Shown here piece after piece: positions 18,977 to 30,590 of a DNA stretch of 64,000 nt (the first letter of the stretch is position 1; each line of letters begins with the position of its first letter). The DNA lies in the NCBI RefSeq assembly GCF_001880325.1, contig NZ_CP016312.1:1426001-1490000 (forward strand), written 5' to 3'. The stretch is from Thermus brockianus. GTDB lineage: Bacteria > Deinococcota > Deinococci > Deinococcales > Thermaceae. The notes under the pieces were generated by a model. It did not search any database, had not been told where the DNA came from, and saw nothing but the letters and a program-made list of their open reading frames with translations. Position numbers and translations under genes: made by a program.

Positions 18977-19344
18977 GGGACCCTGGCCCGAAGGGCTTCC
19001 CCAAGGCGGCTTCCCTGGAGAAAGGCCTGGCGCAGGCGGGCGTAGCTGGGGCGGCGCTTGCGGTAAAGGAGGGGCTCGAGGGCGCCCCTCGCCCACTCGC
19101 TCACCAAGACGGGGAAGTCCAGGCCCGTGTCCCAAAAGTAGCTTTCCGCCTCTTGCCAGGCCCCCTCGAGGCGGCGGAAAAGGGCGGCGAGGTCCTTGGG
19201 GGGCGGGGCCTCGGGCCAGAGGAAGCCGCTTGCCACCCCCAAAAGCCAGGCCCCCCGGATCTCCTTGGGCAGGCTTTGGGCGAAAAGCCGCACGCCCGCC
19301 AAGGGGTCTTTCTCCCAAAGCTCGGGGGCCAAGGGGCCTTCCAC
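18973..19344 (-). CDS. small conserved-looking protein of unknown function
   Basis: About 123 residues, helical, rich in Leu, Arg and Ala, with aromatic stretches such as AWQEAESYFWDTGLDFPVLVSEWARGALEPLLYRKRRPSYARL. No recognisable domain, signal peptide or membrane helix. The GTG at 19344 is preferred because a TTGTGC-17-TAAAGT promoter ends 10 nt upstream; an in-frame GTG at 19356 overlaps that -10. It lies just behind the nuo terminator and converges on the arginase gene. Confidence 0.55.
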   Translation of the reverse strand: MEGPLAPELWEKDPLAGVRLFAQSLPKEIRGAWLLGVASGFLWPEAPPPKDLAALFRRLEGAWQEAESYFWDTGLDFPVLVSEWARGALEPLLYRKRRPSYARLRQAFLQGSRLGEALRARVP

Positions 19345-19354
19345 GTTGGCCCTC

Positions 19355-19383
19355 ACTTTACCCAAGCCCCAAAAAGCGCACAA
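19355..19383 (-). promoter_or_regulatory. promoter of the small gene downstream of nuoN
   Basis: Minus-strand TTGTGC (19378-19383), 17-nt spacer, TAAAGT (19355-19360). The -35 sits inside the distal arm of the nuo terminator, so the next unit starts immediately where nuo ends. Confidence 0.5.
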
Positions 19384-19404
19384 GGGGGGCCTTGGCCCCC
19401 CTTG
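19371..19404 (-). terminator. terminator of the nuo operon
   Basis: CAAGGGGGG and CCCCCCTTG arms (9 bp, loop CCTTGG) at 19381-19404, followed on the minus strand by GTGCGC and TTTTT. Located 15 nt after the nuoN stop. Confidence 0.75.
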
Positions 19405-19418
19405 GAGCCGGGTGCCGG

Positions 19419-20699
19419 CTAGCCCGCCGCCAGGGCGGGAAGCAGCGTTCCCGGGAAAAGCCCGAGGAGGAGGAGGAAAAGGGCCACCAAAAGGGCCACG
19501 TTCCGGGCCAGGGGCCTGGGGGCGGCTTCCGCCTCGCCCTTCTGGAAGACCGCCAGGGCCAGGCCCAGGTAGTAGTAGGCGCTCACGGCGCTCGTGAGGA
19601 GGGCCAGGACCAGAAGCCCCCACTGCCCCGCCTTGGCCGCCTCCGTGAAAACCAGGTACTTCCCCCAGAAGCCCGCCAAGGGGGGCAGGCCCAGGAGGGA
19701 GAGGGCGGCCACGAAGAGGCTCAGGCCCAGGAGGGGGTCCTTGTGGAAGAGGCCCTTGAGGCGCTCCAAGGGCACCTGGTCCGGGGAGACCTCCGAGAGC
19801 ACGGCGAAGGCCAGGCCCGTGGCCAGGACGTAGGTGAGGAGGTAGAAGCCCAGGGCTTGGGCGTTCCCGGTGTAAAGGGCCAAGGCCATGTACCCGGCGT
19901 GGGCAATGGAGGAGTAGGCGAGGAGCCTTTTGGCCTCCTTCTGGCCCAAGGCGGCCAGGTTGCCGATGAGGACGGAAAGGGCCACGAGGAGGGCCAGGGC
20001 GTCCCCCGCCCCCGGGGCCACCACCCGGAGGAGGGCGGCGAAGGCGGCGGCCTTCACCCCCGTGGCCATGAAGAGGACCACGGGGGTGGGGCTACCCTGG
20101 TAGACGTCCGGGGTCCAGAAGTGGAAGGGGGCCAGGGCCACCTTGAAGCCGAGCCCCACCAGGAGGAGGGCCAGGGCCAGGGCGTAGAGGGGGCCTTCCC
20201 CAGGGGTACCCGCCAGGAGGCTTCCCGTGGCCCCGTAGAAGAGGGCGGTGCCGTAAAGGAAGAAGGCGGCAGCCAGGGCCCCCAGGAGGAAGTACTTGAG
20301 GGCGGCCTCGAGGCCCGCCCCCCGCCGCCAGGTGGCGAGGGCGTAGAGGGGGAGGGAGAGGGCCTCGAGGGCCACCAGCATCAGGACCAGGTTCTGCGTG
20401 GAGGCGAGGAGGTGCATCCCCGTGGCGGCGTAGAGGACCAGGAGGTAGAACTCAAAGCGCCGCGTGCGCACGAGCCCCACGGTCCAAAGGGCCCCCAGGA
20501 GGGCGAGGAGGGTGAAGGTCCGGGATACGCCGTCCACCTGGTAAGGGCCAAAGGCCTCCGCCCGTCCCCAGGTGAGGAGGAGGGCCAGAAGCCCCAGGGA
20601 AAGCCCCAGGATGGTGAGCCGCTTGAAGGCGGGGACGGAGACGAAAAAGCCCAAAAGGGTGAGGACCACCGAGAAGCCGGCCAGCACCAAAAGCGTCAT
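19419..20699 (-). CDS. nuoN: NADH-quinone oxidoreductase subunit N (Nqo14)
   Basis: One of three antiporter-like proton channels in the membrane arm of complex I. 426 residues, about fourteen hydrophobic helices. The family stretch LAPFHFWTPDVYQGSPTPVVLFMATGVKAAAFAALLR contains the conserved lysine region of the central proton path, and LGQKEAKRLLAYSSIAHAGYM is the repeat signature. Last gene of the operon; its ATG overlaps the nuoM stop by 4 nt (ATGA). Confidence 0.97.
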   Translation of the reverse strand: MTLLVLAGFSVVLTLLGFFVSVPAFKRLTILGLSLGLLALLLTWGRAEAFGPYQVDGVSRTFTLLALLGALWTVGLVRTRRFEFYLLVLYAATGMHLLASTQNLVLMLVALEALSLPLYALATWRRGAGLEAALKYFLLGALAAAFFLYGTALFYGATGSLLAGTPGEGPLYALALALLLVGLGFKVALAPFHFWTPDVYQGSPTPVVLFMATGVKAAAFAALLRVVAPGAGDALALLVALSVLIGNLAALGQKEAKRLLAYSSIAHAGYMALALYTGNAQALGFYLLTYVLATGLAFAVLSEVSPDQVPLERLKGLFHKDPLLGLSLFVAALSLLGLPPLAGFWGKYLVFTEAAKAGQWGLLVLALLTSAVSAYYYLGLALAVFQKGEAEAAPRPLARNVALLVALFLLLLGLFPGTLLPALAAG

Positions 20700-22105
20700 G
20701 CGCCACCTCCGAGGATGCGGGCGAAGGCCTCCGCCAAGGGCTCAAGGCCCTGGAGGAAAAAGCCCGGGAAGACGCCCATGAGGACCAAGGCCACGACGGC
20801 CAGCAGGGCGAAGGGCCACTCCTCCCCCTTCAGGTCCGCCACCCCCTTCCCCTCCTCCTCCCAGAAGGTCTTCTGGAAGGCGGTGAGGGCGTAGGCGGCG
20901 GAGGCGATCACCGAGAGGAAGGCGATGCCCGCAAGCCAAGGGCTTGCCTTGTAGGCCCCAAGGAGGGTCATGAGCTCCCCGGGGAAACCGGCAAGGCCGG
21001 GAAGCCCCACCATGGCGAGGAAGAGGAAGAGGGCCAAGGCGGCAAGCCCCGGGGCGCTATGGGAGAGGCCCCGGTAGCGCCCAATCTCCAGGGTGTGGAG
21101 CCGCTCGTAAAGCTTCCCCGCAAGGAGGAATAGCCCCCCCGTGTAGACGCCGCTCGCCGCCAGGAGGTACAGCCCCCCCAGGGCGCCTTCGGGGGTACCG
21201 GAGAAGACCCCCAGGGCCGCCACCCCCATGTGGGAAACCCCGGCGTAGGCGAGGAGGGTCTTGAAGTCCGTGGCGGAGAAGGCCACCCAGGCCCCATAGA
21301 GGGCGGAAAGGGCCGCCAGGAAGAGGAGAAGCCCCTGGAGCTCGGCGAAGCCCTCGGGGGCCAGGGGGATGGCGTAGCGGAAGAAGGCGAAGACCCCCAC
21401 CTTGTAAAGGGTGCCGAGGGCGTCCGCCAGGCCCGAGGGGTGGTTTTCCCGGTGGAAGAGGGGAAGCCAGGCGTGCACCGGGAAGAGGGGCGTCTTGATG
21501 GCAAAGGCCAAGGCGAAGCCCAGGAAGACCCAGAGGGCGGCCTCGCCCCGCACGGGGTGGGCGAGGAGGTCCTTGAGGAGGAAGGTGGGGCTTCCCCCTA
21601 GGGCCTTTACCGCCAGGATGGCGGCCAGCATGGGCAAGGAGCCCACCAGGGTGAAGAGGAGGAAGGTGTAGATGGCCTTAAGCCGGCCTTCCCCGCCATA
21701 GAAGAGGAGCATGAGGAGGGCGGGGATCAGGGCCGCTTCAAAGAAGAGGTAGAAGACCACCAGGTCCTGGGCGGAGAAGAGGCCTAAAAGGAGCCCCTCC
21801 ATGAGGAGGGCGAGGCCCAGAAAGCGCCCCTCCACCCGGGCCACCAGGGCCCCTAGGAGGACGGTGAGGCCCACCGTGAGGAAGAAGAGGGCGGAAAGCC
21901 CGTCCAGGGCGAAGGCCCAGTGGACCCCCGCCCCCGGCAGGAGGGGCAGGCTTAGGGCGAAGCTTTCCCCGCCCCTTTGCGCCAGGAAAAGGGCCAGGTT
22001 GAGGAGGAAGGAGGCCAAGGCCCCCAGGACCCCCAGGGCCCTAGGGGCGCCCAAGAGGAGGAGCACCCCGAAGAGGATGGGTAGGAGGATGGCCAGGACT
22101 ACCAC
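20696..22105 (-). CDS. nuoM: NADH-quinone oxidoreductase subunit M (Nqo13)
   Basis: Antiporter-like proton-pumping subunit, 469 residues, about fourteen helices. Motifs include the conserved Glu of the first half ([21 protein letters not shown]), [30 protein letters not shown] with the central Lys, and [16 protein letters not shown]. The GTG start at 22105 lies inside the nuoL 3' end (7-nt overlap). Confidence 0.97.
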   Translation of the reverse strand: MVVLAILLPILFGVLLLLGAPRALGVLGALASFLLNLALFLAQRGGESFALSLPLLPGAGVHWAFALDGLSALFFLTVGLTVLLGALVARVEGRFLGLALLMEGLLLGLFSAQDLVVFYLFFEAALIPALLMLLFYGGEGRLKAIYTFLLFTLVGSLPMLAAILAVKALGGSPTFLLKDLLAHPVRGEAALWVFLGFALAFAIKTPLFPVHAWLPLFHRENHPSGLADALGTLYKVGVFAFFRYAIPLAPEGFAELQGLLLFLAALSALYGAWVAFSATDFKTLLAYAGVSHMGVAALGVFSGTPEGALGGLYLLAASGVYTGGLFLLAGKLYERLHTLEIGRYRGLSHSAPGLAALALFLFLAMVGLPGLAGFPGELMTLLGAYKASPWLAGIAFLSVIASAAYALTAFQKTFWEEEGKGVADLKGEEWPFALLAVVALVLMGVFPGFFLQGLEPLAEAFARILGGGA

Positions 22106-23919
22106 CGCATCACCCCCAGAAGGACAAGGACGCCCAGCACGAAGAGGAGGGCGTACACCCTAAGGTAGCCCGCCTGGAGCCGGGCCGTGCCCTGCCCCAG
22201 GCCCCGCACCGCACCCCCCAGGCCAAAGTACCCCCTAAGGAGGCCAAAGTCCCCCTGAAGGAGGGCCTCGGCTAGGGCCTTCAGGGGGTTCACCAGGAGG
22301 GCGTTGTAGATCTGGTCCACGTAGAAGCTTTCCCGGCTCGCCCGCTCAAAGGCCAGGTACCAGGCGGGGAAGGCTTTGCGTTGGAAGAAGGTGTAGCCGA
22401 GCCAAAGCCCGAGGAGGGCCACCAGGGCGGAGAGGGCGATGAGGCCCCACTCGGCCCCCAAGGAGAGGTGGTGGGCCTCCACCTCCGCCAAAGCCGGCTT
22501 CAGGAAGGGCTCTAGGGCGTTGGGCAAGGGGTGGGGCAGGGCCAGGTAGCCCGCGAGCACCGAGCCCAGGGCCAGGAGGTGGTTGGGCCAGAGCATCACC
22601 GCCGGGGCCTCGTGGGGGTGGTGGTGGCCCCGCTCCTCCCCCAGGAAGACCAAAACGAACCAGCGCATGGCGTACATGGCGGTGAGCACCGCCACCAGGA
22701 GCGCCCCCACGTAAAAGCCCACCCCGCCGAAGGGGTAGGTGAGGGTGGCGGTGAGGATGGCGTCCTTGGACCAGAAGCCGGAAAGGAGGGGTAGGCCTCC
22801 CAGGGCCAGGGCGCCGATGAGCCCATGCCAGCGGGTCAGGGGCAGGTGGCGCCAGAGCCCGCCCATCCGGCGCACGTCCTGTTCCCCGCCCAGGGCGTGG
22901 ATCACGCTCCCCGAGGCCAGGAAGAGGAGGGCCTTGAAGAAGGCGTGGGTGAAGACGTGGAAAAGCGCCACCCAGTAGGCCCCCACCCCCGCCGCCAGGA
23001 ACATGTACCCGAGCTGGCTGATGGTGGAGTAGGCGACGATTTTCTTGATATCGGTTTGCCCGAAGGCGGAAAGGGCCCCGTAGAAGGCGGTGAGGAGGCC
23101 GATGACGGCGATGGTGTAGGAAACGTCGGGCAGCACGCTATAGAGGAAGGAGCTCCGGGCGACGAGGTAGACCCCGGCGGTCACCATGGTGGCGGCGTGG
23201 ATGAGGGCGGAAACCGGGGTGGGGCCGGCCATGGCGTCGGGAAGCCAGACCATGAGGGGCACCTGGGCGCTTTTGCCCACGGCCCCGAGGAAGAGGAAAA
23301 GCCCCGCCAGGGCCAGGAGGGAGGGATTCTTCAGGGGGCCTTCCAGGGCTTCCTTGAGCTCGGAGATGGAAAGCGTCCCGTAGAGCGCCCAAAGGATGGC
23401 CATGCCCAGGAGGAAGCCCAGGTCGCCGATGCGGTTCACGATGAAGGCCTTGCGGGCGCTATCGGCGTACTGGGTGTTCTTGTACCAGAAGCCGATGAGG
23501 AGGAAGCTCGCCAGGCCCACCCCTTCCCAGCCGATGAACATCACCGGGTAGCTATCCGCCAGGACCAGGGTGAGCATCATGGCGATGAAGAGGTTGAAGT
23601 AGGCGAAGAAGCGGCTATAGCCCGGGTCCCCGTGCATGTAGCCGATGGCGTACACGTGGATGAGGAAGCCCACCCCGGTGACGATGAGGAGCATGAAGCC
23701 GGAGAGGTTGTCTAGGAGAAGGCTAAAGGGGATGCCGGGAAGCCACTCCGCCTCAAAGCGGGCCCCACCCCCCAAGAGGAGCCCCGTGCCCACCAGGAAG
23801 GAAAGGAACACCAGGGCAGAGGCGATGACCCCGGGAAGGGGTTCCCGCATCCGTTTGCCGAAGAGCCCCAGGAGGGCGAAGCCCAGAAGGGGCAGGAGGA
23901 TGGTGGATAGCAGCGCCAT
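22099..23919 (-). CDS. nuoL: NADH-quinone oxidoreductase subunit L (Nqo12)
   Basis: Largest antiporter-like subunit, carrying the long lateral helix along the membrane arm. 606 residues; [19 protein letters not shown], the [36 protein letters not shown] segment with conserved Lys/His, and [18 protein letters not shown] are diagnostic. The C-terminal extension (lateral helix plus final helix) is present. Two bases separate it from the nuoK stop. Confidence 0.97.
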   Translation of the reverse strand: MALLSTILLPLLGFALLGLFGKRMREPLPGVIASALVFLSFLVGTGLLLGGGARFEAEWLPGIPFSLLLDNLSGFMLLIVTGVGFLIHVYAIGYMHGDPGYSRFFAYFNLFIAMMLTLVLADSYPVMFIGWEGVGLASFLLIGFWYKNTQYADSARKAFIVNRIGDLGFLLGMAILWALYGTLSISELKEALEGPLKNPSLLALAGLFLFLGAVGKSAQVPLMVWLPDAMAGPTPVSALIHAATMVTAGVYLVARSSFLYSVLPDVSYTIAVIGLLTAFYGALSAFGQTDIKKIVAYSTISQLGYMFLAAGVGAYWVALFHVFTHAFFKALLFLASGSVIHALGGEQDVRRMGGLWRHLPLTRWHGLIGALALGGLPLLSGFWSKDAILTATLTYPFGGVGFYVGALLVAVLTAMYAMRWFVLVFLGEERGHHHPHEAPAVMLWPNHLLALGSVLAGYLALPHPLPNALEPFLKPALAEVEAHHLSLGAEWGLIALSALVALLGLWLGYTFFQRKAFPAWYLAFERASRESFYVDQIYNALLVNPLKALAEALLQGDFGLLRGYFGLGGAVRGLGQGTARLQAGYLRVYALLFVLGVLVLLGVMRW

Positions 23920-23921
23920 GC

Positions 23922-24209
23922 TTACCCCCTAAGCTCCGATAGGTCGTCCACCGCCGTGCTTTCCCGGTGGCGGAAGATGGCCACGATGAGCCCCAGGCCC
24001 ACCGCCACCTCGGCGGCGGCGATGGCGATGACCATGAGGGCGGCCACCTGCCCTTCCAGCCCGTGGGCCTTGGCGAAGCCCACCAGGGAGAGGTTGGCGG
24101 CGTTCAGCATGAGCTCAATGGAGAGGAAGACCAATATGGCGGTCCTGCGGGTGAGGACGCCATAGACCCCGAGGGCGAAGAGGAGGGCCGAGGCGAAAAG
24201 GTAGCTCAT
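23922..24209 (-). CDS. nuoK: NADH-quinone oxidoreductase subunit K (Nqo11)
   Basis: 95 residues, three transmembrane helices. The two membrane glutamates required for proton transfer in the family are visible in [17 protein letters not shown] and [19 protein letters not shown] overlap with the nuoJ stop. Confidence 0.96.
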   Translation of the reverse strand: MSYLFASALLFALGVYGVLTRRTAILVFLSIELMLNAANLSLVGFAKAHGLEGQVAALMVIAIAAAEVAVGLGLIVAIFRHRESTAVDDLSELRG

Positions 24210-24739
24210 CGGAGCACCTCCTCCTTGCGCTCCTCGGGGCGCAGGGCGTCTAGGGAGCGGCTGGGTTGCACCAGGGCCACCGCCACCACCGTGGCCGCCA
24301 TGAGGAGGAAGCCCACGGCGAGGAGGACGAGGAGCCAGTCCCCGTAGAGGAGGGGCCCCAGGGCCTGGGGGAGCCCTCCCTGGAGGTCCTGGGTGAGGGC
24401 GAGCTTCAGGCCCAGGAACCCGGAGAGGAGGATCCCCGCCACCCCCAAGGCCAGGAGGGCGGCCAAGGGCTTGGAGCGCACCAAGGGGTCAAAGCCCACC
24501 TCGCCTTGGGCGGCGAAGAGGAGCATGATGACGAAGAGGAAGAGGACCACGATGGCCCCGGCGTAGACGATGATCTGGATGAACCCGAGAAAGCGGGCAT
24601 CCAGGGCCACGTACACCCCGGCCAGGACCAGGAAGTTGGCGATGAGGGCCAAGGCGGCGTGGATGGCGTTCCTCAGGGTCACCACCAGAAGCCCGGTGGC
24701 GAGGAGGAGGAGGAGGGCCAAGGCTTCCCAGGGGCTCAC
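24206..24739 (-). CDS. nuoJ: NADH-quinone oxidoreductase subunit J (Nqo10)
   Basis: 177 residues with five predicted helices; contains the conserved [32 protein letters not shown] stretch, including the pi-bulge helix (YAGAIVVL) that undergoes redox-coupled rearrangement in complex I. Overlaps nuoI by 4 nt. Confidence 0.96.
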   Translation of the reverse strand: MSPWEALALLLLLATGLLVVTLRNAIHAALALIANFLVLAGVYVALDARFLGFIQIIVYAGAIVVLFLFVIMLLFAAQGEVGFDPLVRSKPLAALLALGVAGILLSGFLGLKLALTQDLQGGLPQALGPLLYGDWLLVLLAVGFLLMAATVVAVALVQPSRSLDALRPEERKEEVLR

Positions 24740-25284
24740 CGCTTCCCTCCTTCCGTGGGGGCCTTGAAGCCCTCCAGCTCGGGCCTAACGTAGGGCACCA
24801 CGTAGCCCGGCTTCACCGCCTTCCCGGTCATCTTGGCCTCGCGCCGCTGGGGCTTGGTGCCCACCACGTCCACCAGCATGTCCTCCTTGCCGTAGATCAG
24901 GTCGGAGTACTGGTAGTCCGCCATCTCAAAGTCGTAGCCAAGAACGATGGCCCCCGTGGGGCAGGCCTCCTCGCAGAGGCCGCAGAAGATGCACCGGAGC
25001 ATGTTGATCTCGTAGACCTTGGCGTAGCGCTCCCCAGCGGAGATGGGGTTTTCCGGGTCGTTTTCGGCGGGTTCCACGTAGATGGCGTAGGCGGGGCAGG
25101 CGGCGGCGCAGAGGGAGCAGCCGATGCACTTCTCCAGGCCGTTGGGGTGGCGGGTGAGGACGTGCCGCCCGTGGAAGCGGGGTTTTAGGGCCACGGGGGC
25201 GTCGGGGTAGGGGACGGTCACCGGCTTGGAGAAGAGGTACTTCAGGGTGATGCCGAGGCTTTGCGCTAGGGCTTTTAGGGTCAT
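24736..25284 (-). CDS. nuoI: NADH-quinone oxidoreductase subunit I (Nqo9)
   Basis: Ferredoxin-like subunit holding clusters N6a and N6b between the peripheral arm and the quinone site. 182 residues; cluster ligands Cys 53, 56, 59 and 63 ([12 protein letters not shown]) and Cys 98, 101, 104 and 108 ([12 protein letters not shown]). 4-nt overlaps with nuoH and nuoJ. Confidence 0.97.
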   Translation of the reverse strand: MTLKALAQSLGITLKYLFSKPVTVPYPDAPVALKPRFHGRHVLTRHPNGLEKCIGCSLCAAACPAYAIYVEPAENDPENPISAGERYAKVYEINMLRCIFCGLCEEACPTGAIVLGYDFEMADYQYSDLIYGKEDMLVDVVGTKPQRREAKMTGKAVKPGYVVPYVRPELEGFKAPTEGGKR

Positions 25285-26375
25285 GCGCCACCTCCTTTGC
25301 GCACGGGCTTGGGGCTATAGAAGAGGGCCCCGAGGAGGGCGAGGAAGCTTAGGGCGGAGAGGTAGACGAGGTAGACCCGGGGCAGGTCCAAGGCCACCAC
25401 GAGGGCGGTGACCAAGAACCAGAAAAGGGCCACGGGGAAGAGGAACCCCCAGCCGAAGCGGAGAAGCTGGTCGTAGCGGAGGCGGAACCAGGTGGCCCGG
25501 ATCCAGATGAAGACGAAGAGGAAGAAGGCGATCTTGAGGAACATCCAGAGGTAGGGGACGTTGAGGAAGGGCATGGTCCAGCCCCCTAGGAAGAGGGTGG
25601 GGATGAGGGCGCTAGCGGTGATGAAGTGGATGTACTCCGTCATCTGGAAAAGCGCCCATTTGATGGAGCTGTATTCCGTGTGGTAGCCGCCCACCAGCTC
25701 CTGCTCCGCCTCGGGGAGGTCAAAGGGGGTGCGGGCGGCCTCGGCCAGGGCGGCGATGGCGTAGACCAAGAAGGCGGGGAAGGCGTAGAGGAAAAGCCAG
25801 CCGTTTTCCTTTTGCCAGTTGACGATGTCGTTCAGGCTGAGGCTCCCCACGAGAAGCACCGGGGCGAGGAGGGCGATGCCGAGGCCGAGCTCGTAGGAGA
25901 TGAGGCTAGCGGAGGAGCGCAGGGAGCCCAGGAGGCTATACTTGCTCCCCGAGGCCCACCCCGCCAGGAAGATGCCGTAGATGGCCATCTCGCTCACGGC
26001 GAAGAGGTAGAGGATCCCTAGGTCCAGGTTCACCACCCAGGGGTGGAAGCCGAAAAAGCTCCCAGGCGGGCCGAAGGGGATGGCCCCGAAGGCCAGGAGG
26101 GCGAAGACCACCCCGAGGAGGGGGGCGAGGACGAAGAGGACCTTGTCGGCCCGCTCCACCACCAGGTCTTCCTTGAAGATGCTCTTGATGGCGTCGGCGA
26201 TGGGTTGGAAGAGGCCGAAGGGTCCCACCCGGTTCGGGCCCATGCGGATCTGGAAGCGGGCGAGGAGCCGCCTTTCAATGAGGGTCATGAAGGCGAAGGC
26301 GGTGAGGAGGCCCACCACCACCAGAAAGGCTTTGAGGGCCACCATCCAGTAGGGGTCCTGGGGGTACGGGTTCAC
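25281..26375 (-). CDS. nuoH: NADH-quinone oxidoreductase subunit H (Nqo8)
   Basis: Membrane subunit forming the quinone-access chamber at the arm junction. 364 residues, eight or nine helices. The conserved [39 protein letters not shown] loop and the acidic loop [26 protein letters not shown] are both intact. Overlaps nuoG by 4 nt. Confidence 0.97.
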   Translation of the reverse strand: MNPYPQDPYWMVALKAFLVVVGLLTAFAFMTLIERRLLARFQIRMGPNRVGPFGLFQPIADAIKSIFKEDLVVERADKVLFVLAPLLGVVFALLAFGAIPFGPPGSFFGFHPWVVNLDLGILYLFAVSEMAIYGIFLAGWASGSKYSLLGSLRSSASLISYELGLGIALLAPVLLVGSLSLNDIVNWQKENGWLFLYAFPAFLVYAIAALAEAARTPFDLPEAEQELVGGYHTEYSSIKWALFQMTEYIHFITASALIPTLFLGGWTMPFLNVPYLWMFLKIAFFLFVFIWIRATWFRLRYDQLLRFGWGFLFPVALFWFLVTALVVALDLPRVYLVYLSALSFLALLGALFYSPKPVRKGGGA

Positions 26376-28729
26376 GCTTCACCTCCTGTGGGGACCAGGA
26401 TTCGGGCCTCCAGCCTCCTGCCGGCCCAGGGGCCCCGGGCGGAGAGGTAGTAAAGGCCCTTGGGCACGTCCTCCCGGTGGACCACCCGGGCCTTCTGCGG
26501 GCCCAGGGGGGTTTCCACCTCCACCAGGGCCCCTTCCAAGAGGGCCTCGAGGCGGGCCGTCTCCGGGTGGACCCAAAGCTCCAGGGAGGCGGCTTCCACC
26601 GCCTTGCCCACGGCCTGGTGGGCCTTCCACATGGTGGGGCGGAGGTAGAGGTTGCCCTTCTCCTCCCTGGGCCTGAGCGCCTTGGTGCGGAAGGAAAGGA
26701 GGCCCATGGCCTCGGGCACCTTCTTGGCCTTAAGCTCCCTTTGCGCCTCCAGGTGGAGCCGGAAGGGCGGCCGCACCCCGAGGGCCTCCGCGAGGAGGGC
26801 GAGGACCTGGAGGGCCCCTTCCGCCTCCCCGTTCTCAATGGGAGCGGGGGAGAGGGGGAGGACGCGGCCTTCCAGGTTCACCACGTGGCCCCGCTTCTCG
26901 TAGAAGGTGGGGGCGGGCAGGACCACGTGGGCGTAGGCCTCGGCCAGGGGATGGAGGTGGCTTAGGTGGAGAACCACGAAGCGCTTCCCTTTGAGGGCCC
27001 CTTCTGGGGGTACAAAGCCGTAGTAGGCGTAGGGGGCCCCGGGCTCATCCCAGGCGGCGCCCTTCTCCTTGGGCCAGACCCCCATGGCCTCGAGGCCCCG
27101 GGCGTTGGCGGCGGGGGTCATGGTGAGGACCTTGGCCCCCTTGCGCTCGGCGAGGAGCCGGGCCCGTTCCGCCGCCACCGCATCCTGCAAGACCCCGGCC
27201 CCCAGGATGAGCACGGGGCGCTCGGCCCGTTCAAAGGCCTCCCTGGCCCTTTGCACCGCCTCGCTCCCCTCCTTCTCCCCCAGGAGGGCGAGGAGGATCT
27301 CCCGCTCTTCCCCGGGGGCGTGGACCTCCTGGATGGCGGCCCAGCGCATGAGGGGGGCGCGGTAGGGGGCGAAGAGGGCCATCTTGTCCTTCCTTCGGGG
27401 CATGCGCTCCTTGATCTGCAGGTCGGCGAAGGGGGTGCCGTGGGCAAAATGATGGGGAGGCTTGAGGTCCCGCACGAACTCGGAGAGGCGGAGGTGGAGG
27501 ATGGGGGCCTCCTCCGTGGGGTCCCCGAGGACCAGGGCGAAGTCCGCCCGGAGGAGGTCCTCCAGGGTGGCGGCGGGGTAGAGGCTCGCCGGGGCGGCGG
27601 TGCGGCCCTGGAAGTCCAGGTGGGGCGTGGCAAGGACCCGGGCCAGCTCGGCGGCCATGAGGCCCTCCTCGAGGGTGGCGTCCCCCGCAAGGTAAAGCCC
27701 CACCTCCTCCCCCTTGGCCCCCTTCAGGCCCTCCTGGAGGGCCAAGAAGGCCTCCTCCCAGGTGGCCTCCACCAGCCTGCCCTCCTTGCGCACCAGGGGG
27801 GTCTTGAGGCGGTCCGTATCCGCCCACTCGTGGCCGAAGCGGCCCGCATCGCAAAGCCAGATCTCGTTGACCTCGGGCACCTCCCGGGCCCGGATGCGCA
27901 GGAGCTCCCCGCTCCGGGTATCCGCCGTGATGCCGCACCCCACGGGGCAGAGGGCGCAGGTGGTGGGGGTTTCCTCCATCTCCCAGTTGCGGGCGCGGAA
28001 ACGAGCGGTGAGGTCCAGGAGGGCCCCCACGGGGCAGATGTCGGTGATGTTTCCGGAGAAGCCCGAGGGGAGGCCGAAGTCCAGGGTGCCGATGAAGGTG
28101 TGCACCCCCCGCTCAATGAAGTCCAGGACCTCGTCCCCCGGGACCTCCTCAAAGTAGCGCACGCACCGCTTGCAGTGGATGCACCGCTCCCGGTCCAGGA
28201 TCACGAAGGGGGAGAGGGGGTGGTGCTTGTCCTCGTGGCGGCGGGTGAACTCAAAGCGGGTGTAGACGGGAAGCTCCAGGGGGTCTTTCTGGTAGTACTT
28301 CTCGTAAAGCCCGTACTCCACCGTGCGGTCCTGGAGCTCGCAGGCCCCTCCCTTGTCGCAGGTGGGGCAGTCCAGGGGGTGGTTGACCAGGGTGAACTCC
28401 ACCATCCCCGCCTGGGCCTCCCGCACCACCTCGGAAAGGGTGTCCACCACCATGCCCTCGGCCACGGCGGTGACGCAGCTTGCCGCCAGTTTGGGTTGCC
28501 ACTGGATCTCGGGCTCTCCCTTCTCGTTCAGCAGGGGCTTCCCGTCGGGGCCCCGCTTGGGCAGGCCGATGCGCACCAGGCACATGCGGCAGGCCCCGAT
28601 GGGGGAGAGGTGCTTTTCCGAGCAGAAAAGGGGGACGTCGTACCCCGCGTGGAAGACGGCGTCCATGACGCTCGTCCCCGGGGGTACCTCCACCACGCGG
28701 TCGTTGACCTTGACCCTAACCACCTTCAC
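26372..28729 (-). CDS. nuoG: NADH-quinone oxidoreductase subunit G (Nqo3)
   Basis: 785-residue peripheral-arm subunit with four iron-sulfur clusters. Ligands seen: N1b Cys 36, 47, 50, 85; N5 His 117 with Cys 121, 124, 130; N4 Cys 183, 186, 189, 232; and the extra cluster N7 Cys 258, 261, 265, 293, present in only some bacterial lineages including Thermus. The C-terminal two thirds form the molybdopterin-oxidoreductase-like domain without cofactor role. 4-nt overlap with nuoF. Confidence 0.97.
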   Translation of the reverse strand: MKVVRVKVNDRVVEVPPGTSVMDAVFHAGYDVPLFCSEKHLSPIGACRMCLVRIGLPKRGPDGKPLLNEKGEPEIQWQPKLAASCVTAVAEGMVVDTLSEVVREAQAGMVEFTLVNHPLDCPTCDKGGACELQDRTVEYGLYEKYYQKDPLELPVYTRFEFTRRHEDKHHPLSPFVILDRERCIHCKRCVRYFEEVPGDEVLDFIERGVHTFIGTLDFGLPSGFSGNITDICPVGALLDLTARFRARNWEMEETPTTCALCPVGCGITADTRSGELLRIRAREVPEVNEIWLCDAGRFGHEWADTDRLKTPLVRKEGRLVEATWEEAFLALQEGLKGAKGEEVGLYLAGDATLEEGLMAAELARVLATPHLDFQGRTAAPASLYPAATLEDLLRADFALVLGDPTEEAPILHLRLSEFVRDLKPPHHFAHGTPFADLQIKERMPRRKDKMALFAPYRAPLMRWAAIQEVHAPGEEREILLALLGEKEGSEAVQRAREAFERAERPVLILGAGVLQDAVAAERARLLAERKGAKVLTMTPAANARGLEAMGVWPKEKGAAWDEPGAPYAYYGFVPPEGALKGKRFVVLHLSHLHPLAEAYAHVVLPAPTFYEKRGHVVNLEGRVLPLSPAPIENGEAEGALQVLALLAEALGVRPPFRLHLEAQRELKAKKVPEAMGLLSFRTKALRPREEKGNLYLRPTMWKAHQAVGKAVEAASLELWVHPETARLEALLEGALVEVETPLGPQKARVVHREDVPKGLYYLSARGPWAGRRLEARILVPTGGEA

Positions 28730-30039
28730 CTCCAGAGGGTTGGCCTGGGCACGGGCTTCTTCTCCCGGGCCAGGGCGAGGTACTGGTCCTTGAAGTGCTT
28801 CAAGGAGCCTTTCACCGGCCAGACGGCGGCGTCCGCCAAGGGGCAGAAGCTTCGGCCCTCAATGAGGGGAAGGAGGGCTTCCAGGGTTTCCACGTCCTTC
28901 TCCTCCCCTTGCCCCGTGCCGATCTTGGCGAAAAGGTTCACCATGAACCCCGCCACCCCTTCCCGGCACGGCGTGCACTTGCCGCAGGACTCGTGGGCGT
29001 AGAAGCGGGTGACGTTCCACATGGCGTCCACCATGCTCACCCGTTCGGGGATGAGGATCACCCCCCCGGTGCCCAGCATGGAGCCCTTGGCCTGGAGGTG
29101 CTCGTAGCTCATGGGGGTGTCCAGGACCTCGTCCGTGAAGGGCAGGGGTGGGGTGGAGGACCCGCCGGGGATGAGGGCCTGGATGGGCTCCAAGGGTCCC
29201 CCGGCCCACTCGTAGATGAGCTCGCGCAGGGTGGTGCCCATGGGGAGCTCATAGACCCCAGGCCGCCGCACGGGGCCGGAGATCTGGTAGAGCTTCATGC
29301 CCTTGGACTGCTCCGTGCCCATCTGGGCGAACCAGTCCGCCCCCCGCTCCAGAATGGGGACCACCGAGGCCAGGGTTTCCACGTTGTTGATGGTGGTGGG
29401 CTTGCCCCAAAGCCCCGCCTGGGCGGGGAAGGGGGGTTTGAGGCGGGGGTTGGCCCGAAGGCCCTCCAGGGAGTTCATGAGGGCGGTCTCTTCCCCGCAG
29501 ATGTAGGCCCCCGCCCCCCGGTGCACGTGGACGTCAAAGGAGAAGTCCGTGCCGAAGAGGTTTTGCCCCAGGTAGCCCCGGGCCCGGGCCTCCCGGATGG
29601 CGGCCTCGAGGCGGTCCGCCGCCTTCCGGTACTCGCCCCGCACGTAAATGTAGCCCACCGTGGCCCGGATGGCGTAGCCGGCCAGGATCATCCCCTCCAG
29701 GAGGAGGTGGGGGACGTCCTCCAGGATGTAGCGGTCCTTGAAGCTCCCGGGCTCGGACTCGTCGGCGTTGCAGATGAGGTAGTGCTGCTGCCCGTCCTTG
29801 GGCATGAAGCTCCACTTAAGCCCCGTGGGGAAGCCCGCCCCGCCCCGGCCCCTGAGCCCCGAGCGCTTCACCTCCTCTATGACCTCTTCCGGGGTCTTCT
29901 CCTTTAGGACCCGCTTGGCCGTCTCGTACCCCCCGTGCTTCAGGTAGTAGTCCAAGGTCCAGCTGCCCTCCTTGCCCACGTGGGCGTAGAGGGTGCGCTC
30001 AAACCGGGGGTCTTTTCCGGAAACGATGGGCCCGGTCAT
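28726..30039 (-). CDS. nuoF: NADH-quinone oxidoreductase subunit F (Nqo1)
   Basis: NADH-oxidising subunit with FMN and cluster N3. 437 residues; glycine-rich nucleotide/FMN site [49 protein letters not shown], and cluster motif [12 protein letters not shown] (about 350-361) with a distal Cys near 399 ([10 protein letters not shown]). The ATG at 30039 overlaps the nuoE stop (ATGA); the frame is open further upstream but that part is nuoE read out of frame. Confidence 0.97.
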   Translation of the reverse strand: MTGPIVSGKDPRFERTLYAHVGKEGSWTLDYYLKHGGYETAKRVLKEKTPEEVIEEVKRSGLRGRGGAGFPTGLKWSFMPKDGQQHYLICNADESEPGSFKDRYILEDVPHLLLEGMILAGYAIRATVGYIYVRGEYRKAADRLEAAIREARARGYLGQNLFGTDFSFDVHVHRGAGAYICGEETALMNSLEGLRANPRLKPPFPAQAGLWGKPTTINNVETLASVVPILERGADWFAQMGTEQSKGMKLYQISGPVRRPGVYELPMGTTLRELIYEWAGGPLEPIQALIPGGSSTPPLPFTDEVLDTPMSYEHLQAKGSMLGTGGVILIPERVSMVDAMWNVTRFYAHESCGKCTPCREGVAGFMVNLFAKIGTGQGEEKDVETLEALLPLIEGRSFCPLADAAVWPVKGSLKHFKDQYLALAREKKPVPRPTLWR

Positions 30040-30581
30040 ACCTCCACCTCGTGCACGTGGTGGCCGCACCGGCCGGGAAGCTCTATCTCCTCAAGCCGCT
30101 TTCCCGCCCGGAGGCCTTCCAGGAGGGCCTGAAGCCTGGCCCGGGTCACGCACTCCACGTAGGGCTCATCGTTCACCTGGACCACGGGGGCGGTGTGGCA
30201 GCTTCCCAGGCACTCCACCTTCTGCACGCTAAAAAGCCCGTCCGGGGTCACCTCCCCGGGGCCGATGCCCAGGGTTTCCGTGAGGTAATCCCAAAGCTCG
30301 TCCGCCCCCGCCAGCTTGCAGCTTAGGGTGGCGCAGACCTGCAGGTGGTACCGCCCCGTGGGCACGAACTGGTAGTAGGAGTAGAAGCTCGCCACCCCCA
30401 TCACCTCCGTGGGGGTGGTGCCCACCAGGCGGGCAATCTCCTCTACCCGCTCGGGGCGGATCCAGCCCTCCTCCTGCTGCACCCGCCTTAGAAGGGGCAT
30501 GATGGCCGCCCGCCGCCCCTCGGGCGGGTACTTGGCGAAGGTTTCCTCCAGGAAGTCCTGCTTGTCGTCAAAGAACCCCAT
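30036..30581 (-). CDS. nuoE: NADH-quinone oxidoreductase subunit E (Nqo2)
   Basis: 181-residue thioredoxin-like subunit with the off-path [2Fe-2S] cluster N1a; ligands Cys 83, Cys 88, Cys 124 and Cys 128 (CATLSC and CLGSC), at the same positions as in T. thermophilus. The C-terminal [12 protein letters not shown] tail is histidine-rich. Nine bases separate it from the nuoD stop. Confidence 0.97.
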   Translation of the reverse strand: MGFFDDKQDFLEETFAKYPPEGRRAAIMPLLRRVQQEEGWIRPERVEEIARLVGTTPTEVMGVASFYSYYQFVPTGRYHLQVCATLSCKLAGADELWDYLTETLGIGPGEVTPDGLFSVQKVECLGSCHTAPVVQVNDEPYVECVTRARLQALLEGLRAGKRLEEIELPGRCGHHVHEVEV

Positions 30582-30590
30582 CTTCCCTCC

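Noticed and set aside
19230-20894. Large plus-strand open frame opposite nuoN
   Set aside because: High GC codon bias keeps the antisense frame open; the product is repetitive G/E/Q/P-rich and nuoN is a certain gene.
26372-28729. Extra cysteine cluster in NuoG as a novelty
   Set aside because: The N7 cluster ligands are an established feature of Thermus complex I.
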